Source of the DNA: an uncultured Collinsella sp.
Lineage (GTDB): Bacteria > Actinomycetota > Coriobacteriia > Coriobacteriales > Coriobacteriaceae
DNA length: 8,365 bases
Direction of reading: 5' to 3'
Assembly (NCBI GenBank): GCA_900553215.1
Contig: USCJ01000050.1
Coordinates: forward strand, 1 to 8,365
Positions within the stretch are counted from its first letter, which is position 1. Each line of letters starts with the position of its first letter. Shown piece after piece: positions 1-4,729 of this stretch. A model generated the notes under the pieces. The model was not told where the DNA came from. It did no database searches and was given only the letters and a program-made list of their open reading frames with translations. The translations under genes and the position numbers were made by a program.

Positions 1-382
1 CCCCACCAAGCCGTTCCATCTTGACGAGCTGGCGGCACGCATACGCAGTCTCACGCTCAGGCACTTTACGCAAAACGACGTTGTTCTAGCCTGTGGATTG
101 TTGAGCTTTGACACCAAGGCGCGCCTCGCCTCCGTGGGCGGCGAGACCCTATCCCTCACGCGCAAGGAGACCGGCATCTTGGAATACCTGATGCTTAACC
201 AGGGGCGGCCGGTGAGCCAGGAAGAGCTTATCGAGCATGTATGGGACAGCAGCGTCAACAGCTTTAGCAACGCGACCCGCGTGCATATCTCGTCGCTGCG
301 CAAAAAGCTGCGCGGTGCGTTGGGGCACGACCCCATCCGCAACCGAATCGGCGAAGGCTACGTTATGGAGGACGGCAAATGA
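1..382 (+). CDS. OmpR/PhoB-family response regulator, C-terminal part (5' end outside window)
   Basis: The reading frame is open from position 2 and gives about 126 residues before TGA at 380-382. The first residues read KPFHLDELAARIRSL, which is the conserved end of a receiver domain: the Lys-Pro switch pair followed by the last helix. A short linker follows, then a winged-helix DNA-binding domain with LTRKETGILEYL, the recognition-helix region around NATRVHISSLRKKL, and the C-terminal hairpin RNRIGEGYVM. The phospho-accepting aspartate lies upstream of the window. By family knowledge the protein binds tandem DNA sites after phosphorylation by its partner kinase in the cytoplasm. The stop overlaps the next gene's ATG by 4 bases, so the two are translationally coupled and almost surely form a cognate pair. 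A TTG at 98 is an internal codon, not a start. The regulon cannot be told from the sequence. Confidence 0.95.
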   Translation, partial: PTKPFHLDELAARIRSLTLRHFTQNDVVLACGLLSFDTKARLASVGGETLSLTRKETGILEYLMLNQGRPVSQEELIEHVWDSSVNSFSNATRVHISSLRKKLRGALGHDPIRNRIGEGYVMEDGK

Positions 383-1527
383 AGCGACTGTCGCTGCAGT
401 GGCGCATCACGTTGATGACGGCACTGCTGATATGTTCAACCTGCGTACTTATGAATTGTCTGGTTGGCTACTCCGGCATGCGCTACATGGACTCGATTGG
501 TGCAGAAGCGTCGGCGCACAGCAAGGTGGAGGCGGCCTCGCCCAGCTCATTTGACCCGACAAACAAAGAGCTCGACGACGCGCTGACCATCGTCGTGAAC
601 GACGCCCAAGAATCGTTTGGCGCGACGAGCTGGTATATAACTGCGGCGGTGACGCTGCTCGGCGGCGTGCTGGCCTACTTTGTAAGCGGACATGCGCTGC
701 GGCCGTTGCGCTTCTTTGCGACGCAAGTCGAGAGCGTGCGGCCCGACAACCTCGCCGACACAAAAATCAGCGAGGACGTGCCCTCTGAACTCAGGCGCTG
801 CAGCGCGTCGTTTAACGACATGATTACCCGCCTTGACGAGGGATTTTCCGCACAAAGACAGTTTACGGGCAATGCGGCGCACGAGCTGCGCACGCCGCTT
901 GCGCTCATGCAGGCCCAGGTTGAGCTGTTTTGCGCCGAGCACCCCGACGTCGACGCCGATACAGCGAGCCTGCTCGGGCTGCTGCAGGAGCAGACCGAGC
1001 GAATGACGCACATGACAAAGACCCTGCTCGAGATGAGCGAGTTGCGCAGCGTCCCCTGCAACGATGCGATTGACCTGGCGCCGATGATCGAAGAAGTGCT
1101 CACCGACCTGGCGCCCCTTGCCGAGCAAAAGGGCATCGCGCTCGCAAGCGAGGGCGACGCGCAAACGACCGGCAGCGACACGCTGATCTATCGGCTGCTG
1201 TTCAACTTGGCCGAAAACGCCATTCGCTACAGCACGCCCAACTCGACCGTGCGAATCAGCGCCCGCGTCGAGGGCGACCGTGTACTGCTACGGGTGCACG
1301 ACCAGGGACCGGGCATTCCCGAGCAATACCAGACGAGCATCTTTCAGCCCTTCTTTCGCGTCGACAAATCGCGCAGCAGGGCATATGGCGGCGTGGGGCT
1401 GGGGCTTGCACTGGTCTGGGAGATTGCCGCACTCCACGGCGGCTCCATCGAGGTCGAAGAGAGCTCGGAGCGCGGAACGACCATGCTCGTGACTCTTCCC
1501 ACTCGCGCACTCGGCTCATTAAAATAA
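379..1527 (+). CDS. Membrane sensor histidine kinase of the two-component pair
   Basis: This 382-residue protein autophosphorylates on histidine and passes the phosphate to the regulator encoded just upstream. Visible parts, in order: a short cytoplasmic N-terminus; membrane segment 1 at about residues 11-32; a short, fairly acidic extracytoplasmic loop of roughly 50 residues; membrane segment 2 at about 85-103; a HAMP linker beginning at ALRPLR (about 106-158); the dimerisation/phosphoacceptor helix with HELRTP, whose phospho-acceptor is His168; and an ATPase domain with N-box NLAENAIRYS (275-284), G1 box DQGPGIP (308-314), F-box FQPFFRVDKS and G2 box GGVGLGLAL (337-345). All catalytic boxes are present, so it should be active. 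The ATG at 379 is preceded by GGAGG at 367-371, seven bases away. The sensing loop is too small for a known globular sensor domain, so the signal is probably sensed in or near the membrane, or through a partner protein (inference). Confidence 0.96.
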   Translation: MKRLSLQWRITLMTALLICSTCVLMNCLVGYSGMRYMDSIGAEASAHSKVEAASPSSFDPTNKELDDALTIVVNDAQESFGATSWYITAAVTLLGGVLAYFVSGHALRPLRFFATQVESVRPDNLADTKISEDVPSELRRCSASFNDMITRLDEGFSAQRQFTGNAAHELRTPLALMQAQVELFCAEHPDVDADTASLLGLLQEQTERMTHMTKTLLEMSELRSVPCNDAIDLAPMIEEVLTDLAPLAEQKGIALASEGDAQTTGSDTLIYRLLFNLAENAIRYSTPNSTVRISARVEGDRVLLRVHDQGPGIPEQYQTSIFQPFFRVDKSRSRAYGGVGLGLALVWEIAALHGGSIEVEESSERGTTMLVTLPTRALGSLK

Positions 1528-1531
1528 CGAA

Positions 1532-1563
1532 CGGGATGGCACGCCGCGTGGCGTACCATCCCG
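1532..1563 (+). terminator. Strong hairpin after the histidine kinase gene, possible terminator
   Basis: Arms at 1532-1545 and 1550-1563 pair over 14 positions, with one C-A mismatch and a 4-base loop (GCGT). It begins five bases past the kinase stop codon. There is no run of T after it on either strand, so it is not a textbook intrinsic terminator. It may act as a U-less terminator, an mRNA 3'-end stabiliser, or a shared terminator for the convergent kinase and guaA transcripts. Confidence 0.5.
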
Positions 1564-1577
1564 CACATAATATCGAG

Positions 1578-1610
1578 GATGTGACAAAGGGGCTGTCCCT
1601 TTGTCACATC
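1578..1610. repeat. Perfect 14-bp palindrome, REP-like intergenic element
   Basis: The left arm 1578-1591 (GATGTGACAAAGGG) and right arm 1597-1610 are exact reverse complements around a 5-base loop (GCTGT). It lies in the gap between two convergent genes. From memory, palindromes with a GTGACAAAGGG / CCCTTTGTCAC core are common as dispersed intergenic repeats in Gram-positive gut bacteria, and some sit near REP-associated Y1 transposases; this link is recalled, not tested. It has no T-tract, so a terminator role is only a secondary possibility. There is a single copy in this window. Confidence 0.6.
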
Positions 1611-1643
1611 TGCTAGTTCTCGTCGCCTGCCAGCTGAGTTAGC

Positions 1644-2624
1644 TTACTCCCACTCGACCGTGCCAACGGGCTTCGGCGTGAGGTCGTAGCAAACGCGGCA
1701 AATACCGGGGACCTCGGCGGTCACGCGAGCGGTAATGCGCTTGAGCAGCGCCCAGTCGAGCTCAGGCACCTCGGCGGTCATGACGTCGACGGTGTTGATG
1801 CAGCGAATAATGCAGGGCCAGTCGTAGGCGCGCTTGCCCTCGCGCACACCGGTAGCGCGGAAATCGGGCACTACGGCAAAGTACTGCCAGATGGTCAGGC
1901 CGGCCTTGTCGATCTCTTCGCGCACGACGGCATCGGCCTCGCGCAGCGCCTCGAGACGGTCACGGGTGATGGCGCCAAGGCAGCGGACGCCCAGGCCAGG
2001 ACCGGGGAACGGCTGACGCTCAACCATGTTCTCGGGCAGGCCGAGCTCGCGGCCCACGACGCGCACCTCGTCCTTGTACAGCAGCTTAACGGGCTCGCAG
2101 AGCTCAAATTGCAGATCCTCGGGCAGACCGCCAACGTTATGGTGAGCCTTCACGCCGTCCTGTGACTCCAGAATGTCGGGGTAGATGGTGCCCTGGGCGA
2201 GGAAGCTGACCTCGTCGCCAACCTTGCGGGCCTCTTCCTCGAACACGCGGATGAACTCGCCGCCGATGATCTTGCGCTTGGTCTCGGGCTCATCGACGTC
2301 GGCCAGAAGGTCCAGGAAGCGGTCGGTGGCGTCCACGTACCCCAAATTCGCGTCCATCTGGTTCTGGAACACGTCGACGACCTGCTCGCTCTCGCCCTTG
2401 CGCATCAGGCCGTGGTTCACATGCACGCAGATGAGCTGCTTGCCGATGGCTTTGATCAGCAGCGCCGCGACGACCGAGCTGTCAACGCCGCCAGAAAGGG
2501 CCAGCAGGACCTTCTTGTTGCCGATCTGCTCACGGATTGCAGCAACCTGCTCTTCGATGAACGCCTGGGCAAGTTCGGGAGTGGTGATACGCACCATGTC
2601 GTCGGGACGCTTGTTGGGATCCAT
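1644..2624 (-). CDS. guaA: GMP synthase, ATP-pyrophosphatase subunit only (no glutamine amidotransferase domain)
   Basis: The 326-residue protein matches the C-terminal two thirds of GMP synthase, which adenylates XMP and aminates it to GMP in the last step of guanine nucleotide synthesis. The N-terminus has a short helical stretch, then the PP-loop LSGGVDSS (residues 43-50), which binds ATP pyrophosphate. Further landmarks are HVNHGLMRKGE (68-78), QGTIYPDILES (144-154), the conserved FPGPGLGVR (206-214), and the dimerisation domain ending in KPVGTVEWE (318-326; compare KPPATIEWE in well-known GuaA). Usual bacterial GuaA is about 510-525 residues because of an N-terminal class I glutamine amidotransferase; that whole domain is missing. 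The start is clean: ATG at 2624 with AAAAGGAG at 2631-2638 (minus strand), and the gap upstream codes for no amidotransferase. So it is not a truncation at a frameshift but a stand-alone subunit, as in the split archaeal enzyme. Its ammonia donor must be encoded elsewhere, or it uses free ammonia (inference). Confidence 0.93.
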   Translation of the reverse strand: MDPNKRPDDMVRITTPELAQAFIEEQVAAIREQIGNKKVLLALSGGVDSSVVAALLIKAIGKQLICVHVNHGLMRKGESEQVVDVFQNQMDANLGYVDATDRFLDLLADVDEPETKRKIIGGEFIRVFEEEARKVGDEVSFLAQGTIYPDILESQDGVKAHHNVGGLPEDLQFELCEPVKLLYKDEVRVVGRELGLPENMVERQPFPGPGLGVRCLGAITRDRLEALREADAVVREEIDKAGLTIWQYFAVVPDFRATGVREGKRAYDWPCIIRCINTVDVMTAEVPELDWALLKRITARVTAEVPGICRVCYDLTPKPVGTVEWE

Positions 2625-2653
2625 GCAAAGCTCCTTTTCGGTTCGATGGGAAT

Positions 2654-2674
2654 GCGTTGCACGTATGCAAACGC
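2654..2674 (-). promoter_or_regulatory. Imperfect inverted repeat in the guaA leader
   Basis: GCGTTGCA at 2654-2661 faces TGCAAACGC at 2666-2674, leaving a 4-base centre and one bulged base. It lies in the likely 5' leader of guaA, about 20-30 bases upstream of the Shine-Dalgarno sequence. It could be an operator or a small leader hairpin. It does not look like a known purine or guanine riboswitch, for which the leader seems too short. Confidence 0.3.
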
Positions 2675-2677
2675 ACC

Positions 2678-2719
2678 GTCATATGACCTCATTATATGCA
2701 GAGCGAGGTTCGTTTCCCA
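2678..2719 (-). promoter_or_regulatory. Probable guaA promoter with a 10-bp palindrome over the start point
   Basis: On the minus strand a perfect -10 box, TATAAT, occupies 2696-2691. The -35 region at the 17-base spacing (2719-2714, TGGGAA) is weak, so an activator or extended contacts may be needed. Transcription would start near 2684, giving a leader of about 60 bases before the guaA ATG. The perfect palindrome GTCATATGAC at 2678-2687 covers the expected start point, a position typical of a repressor operator. The -10 box is seen directly; the regulatory role is inferred. Confidence 0.55.
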
Positions 2720-2774
2720 TCGCTGCGACGGAGCTTTTTGCAGGGGTGGCAATTTTTCCTAATGTCGAGGTCAG

Positions 2775-2916
2775 CTAGGCTTCGGTAGCCACCTTGGGAG
2801 CATCGACAATAGACTCTTCCTTTATACGTTCGGCATAATCGTAGGCGATAACCACAAATTCCAGTCCCGAGCAACAGGAGTACAATTGCTGCTAGTGTTG
2901 CCAGCTGTTGGGAGAT
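2775..2916 (-). pseudogene. Possible remnant of a small single-pass membrane protein
   Basis: On the minus strand one frame reads SQQLATLAAIVLLLLG down to about 2866. The next frame (+1) continues LEFVVIAYDYAERIKEES and ends VDAPKVATEA at the TAG at 2777-2775. Joined across a single-base shift near 2862-2868, they give an uninterrupted hydrophobic segment of about 20 residues followed by a charged, acidic tail, as in a small membrane protein. No ATG, GTG or TTG lies in the first frame just upstream, and the would-be 5' end runs into the start of the divergent LuxR-type gene. It therefore looks like a decayed 3' end rather than a working gene. The alternative is chance open frames in a 297-bp gap. 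The tail frame alone, from TTG at 2885, is only 36 residues and lacks a good ribosome binding site. Confidence 0.35.
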
Positions 2917-2921
2917 GGAAG

Positions 2922-3926
2922 ATGGACTGCGATGGCTACCCGCGCATTCCCATGCCGTTGATGTGCACCGCCTTTGTGCCGGGGCAGATTGACGCTGCGG
3001 TTGCAGGCATTTCCGACCCCGATTCACGCACCATCGCCACGGCGGAAGCGCTGTACTTTCGCGGACAGGCCACACTCGCCGCCGAGACAGCACGCCCCTA
3101 TCTTGACGCCACCGACCCCGCACTGCGCTATTCCGCATGCCTTATCTGCGGATATGCCAGTCTGTCGCTCAACCGTATCGCCGATGCCCGTCGTTGCCTT
3201 GCGGGCATCCTCGATACGCCAACTGACGAGGAATCGTCTGCCGTCCACGCCACACATATCCTGTTCGCCTCCGCCGCGAGCGTCCTGTTGCACTTGCCTT
3301 CCCCGTATTCTGCCGAAGAGTTTTATCCGCTTGCGGCACATCTGCCCGAAGGCCTGCGCCTGTTCGCCAGCTACGTGATGGCGCATGCCCTGTACCTGCG
3401 CGGCGAATATGGCCGCAGTCTAGGCATGGCGGAAAACGCCCTGATCATGAAACAGGGAAGTTATCCCATCTCGGAGCTGTTCCTGCACCTGTCGGCTTCC
3501 ATGGCCTGCATGAGTCTCAAAGACGTCGACGCCGCAAAGGCACACTTCGGAGCCGCTTGGGACATTGCGCGTCCCGACGGCCTTATCGAGCTCATTGGCG
3601 AGCACCACGGCCTTTTGCAGGGGCTTATCGAGGCATGCTTAAAATCGCAATACCCCGACGATTTCGCTCGCATCATCGAGATCACGTATCGATTCAGCTA
3701 CGGCTGGCGGCGCATCCACAACCCTGATTCGGGCGAGGACGTGGCCGACGATCTAACGACCACGGAGTTCACCATGGCCATGCTCGCCTGCCGTGGGTGG
3801 ACCAACGCCGAAATCGCACGCCATATGGGCGTGTCGCCGGGCACCGTTAAAAACCGCCTATCAGGAGTGTATGCCAAGCTTGGTATCGGAACTCGTGCCG
3901 AGCTGGTCGCGCATATGTTGCGTTAG
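2922..3926 (+). CDS. LuxR-type transcriptional regulator with helical N-terminal region
   Basis: From ATG 2922 the protein has 334 residues. Residues about 278-334 form a LuxR/FixJ helix-turn-helix: LTTTEFTMAMLACRGWTNAE, then IARHMGVSPGTVKNRLSGVY with the recognition helix, then AKLGIGTRAELVAHML. Residues about 25-260 are alanine/leucine-rich and helical, with TPR-like features (ALYFRGQATLAAETARPYL, YVMAHALYLRGEYGRSLGMA), suggesting a protein- or ligand-sensing scaffold. There is no receiver domain, autoinducer-binding domain, Walker A motif or membrane segment, so it is a cytoplasmic regulator of unknown signal. ATG 2922 is preferred because GGGAG (2910-2914) sits seven bases upstream; TTG 2886, preceded by AGGAG at 2876-2880, is a credible alternative that adds 12 residues. 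A TACAAT at 2881-2886 could be its -10 box but has no clear -35. The neighbour downstream on the same strand is the surface protein, a plausible target. Confidence 0.9.
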   Translation: MDCDGYPRIPMPLMCTAFVPGQIDAAVAGISDPDSRTIATAEALYFRGQATLAAETARPYLDATDPALRYSACLICGYASLSLNRIADARRCLAGILDTPTDEESSAVHATHILFASAASVLLHLPSPYSAEEFYPLAAHLPEGLRLFASYVMAHALYLRGEYGRSLGMAENALIMKQGSYPISELFLHLSASMACMSLKDVDAAKAHFGAAWDIARPDGLIELIGEHHGLLQGLIEACLKSQYPDDFARIIEITYRFSYGWRRIHNPDSGEDVADDLTTTEFTMAMLACRGWTNAEIARHMGVSPGTVKNRLSGVYAKLGIGTRAELVAHMLR

Positions 3927-4081
3927 CGACCGGGCTGGCAAGCGCATCGAACGCGTTCCGGAACCCGGCGCTTCGCTCGATCAATTTGGACATTTTGACC
4001 CTTGAACGGCACTACCGCCACGAAGCGGCTTCTCGCAAAATTGGATTATTTCCATCGATACCTGCGGGATGGGAGCCAAAG
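3927..4081 (+). other. Gap between regulator and surface-protein gene
   Basis: These 155 bases hold no gene. A perfect 10-bp palindrome, GTTCCGGAAC, lies at 3955-3964, 28 bases past the regulator's stop, and could be an operator. TTGGAC (3986-3991) and TTGACC (3995-4000) resemble -35 boxes, but no matching -10 box follows at normal spacing. No hairpin with a T-tract is visible, so read-through from the regulator gene is possible. GGGAG at 4071-4075 is the ribosome binding site for the next gene. Confidence 0.4.
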
Positions 4082-4729
4082 ATGCTTGATCGCCGTTCGT
4101 TACTTGTTGCCGGAGCGTCCTCGCTGGCGAGCATTATGTTGCCGCGCGTGCCGGGAAGCGCAAACGCCTTCATATTGCCGTTTGCGCCCACCGAAGCCTA
4201 TGCCGACGAAAAAGACCCCTTCAGGGTGCTCGTTCTCTCGCGCACCATGTTTGGTGTGGTCGTGGTCGACGTCGCCAACAAGAATGCGCCCATCGCAGGT
4301 GCCCAGGTCACGCTCACATCACGCTATGCCGCAGGCAAGCAGCTCACCGCCACGACCGACGACGAAGGCACGGCCATCTTTGAGGTCGCGCCGCTTTCGG
4401 AAGGCTACGTGGACGAGGCAACGCTCCTTGACGCGTACGACTTTAACGGCGGCATCTCCATTAGTGTGGCGGGCTACCGTGATGTCGAGATTCCCCTTGC
4501 GCGCATCCAGGGCGGCACCGCCATAACCGCGCCCACGCGTCCGCTTTCCGACGGCGAGCCGTACTTCCGCCAGCTCACATTCGACGAATGGGACATCCAG
4601 TACGCTGAAGCCACGTTTATGGCATTGCCGAAAGACGACACGGCAAACGAGCAGCCCGACCGCACGCCTTCGCTGTACAGGCTCATCTGCCGCAGGGTGG
4701 GCAGGCAACGCTGCGCATCAACAAAGTGA
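4082..4729 (+). pseudogene. Surface protein, N-terminal fragment (secretion signal and first domain), cut off by frameshift
   Basis: From ATG 4082 (GGGAG six bases upstream) the frame gives 215 residues. The start MLDRRSLLVAGASS has a twin-arginine pair at residues 4-5, a hydrophobic stretch and likely cleavage after AYA at residue 41 (before DEKDPF), so a Tat-type signal is likely; Sec export is possible. Residues about 49-135 (VLVLSRTMFGVVVVDV, then PIAGAQVTLTSR, TDDEGTAIFEV, ISISVAGYRDVEIPL) look like a carboxypeptidase-regulatory/Cna-B-like beta-sandwich, with the usual 'added-in' motif and DDEG turn. The frame makes sense up to about SLY (residue 199, position 4678). After that it turns into an arginine/cysteine-rich tail (YRLICRRVGRQRC) and stops at 4727-4729, while the next frame carries on the protein. 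The fragment alone would be exported but has no anchor. Longer starts upstream (TTG 3986) are unlikely. Confidence 0.8.
4672..4690 (+). other. Frameshift site within the surface-protein gene
   Basis: The protein reads sensibly in frame 2 to ...TPSLY (codon ends 4678) and in frame 1 from ...VQAHLPQGGQATLRINK (from about 4678). A loss of 1 or 4 bases relative to an intact ancestor would explain it; for example a 4-base loss after TAC would restore TPSLYVQAHLPQ. Frame 1 is closed by TGA at 4606-4608 and frame 2 by TGA at 4727-4729, so the shift must lie between 4609 and 4729. There is no homopolymer or short tandem repeat to suggest slipped-strand phase variation, and no clear slippery heptamer for programmed frameshifting. 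An assembly error cannot be excluded. Confidence 0.8.

Noticed and set aside
547..1164. 205-residue minus-strand frame opposite the histidine kinase
   Set aside because: It is antisense to conserved kinase boxes and has no recognisable motif.
2185..2778. 197-residue plus-strand frame opposite guaA
   Set aside because: It is Ser/Arg-rich and antisense to a clearly conserved GMP synthase sequence, so it is a shadow frame.
3986..4081. TTG start at 3986 for the surface protein
   Set aside because: It would add 32 residues without a ribosome binding site in front of a clean twin-arginine-like signal that begins at ATG 4082 with GGGAG correctly spaced.
4631..4640. Possible programmed frameshift signal near the AAAG run
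   Set aside because: The bases do not form an X XXY YYZ heptamer in the upstream frame, and no clear stem-loop or pseudoknot follows, so a mutation or sequence error is the simpler reading.
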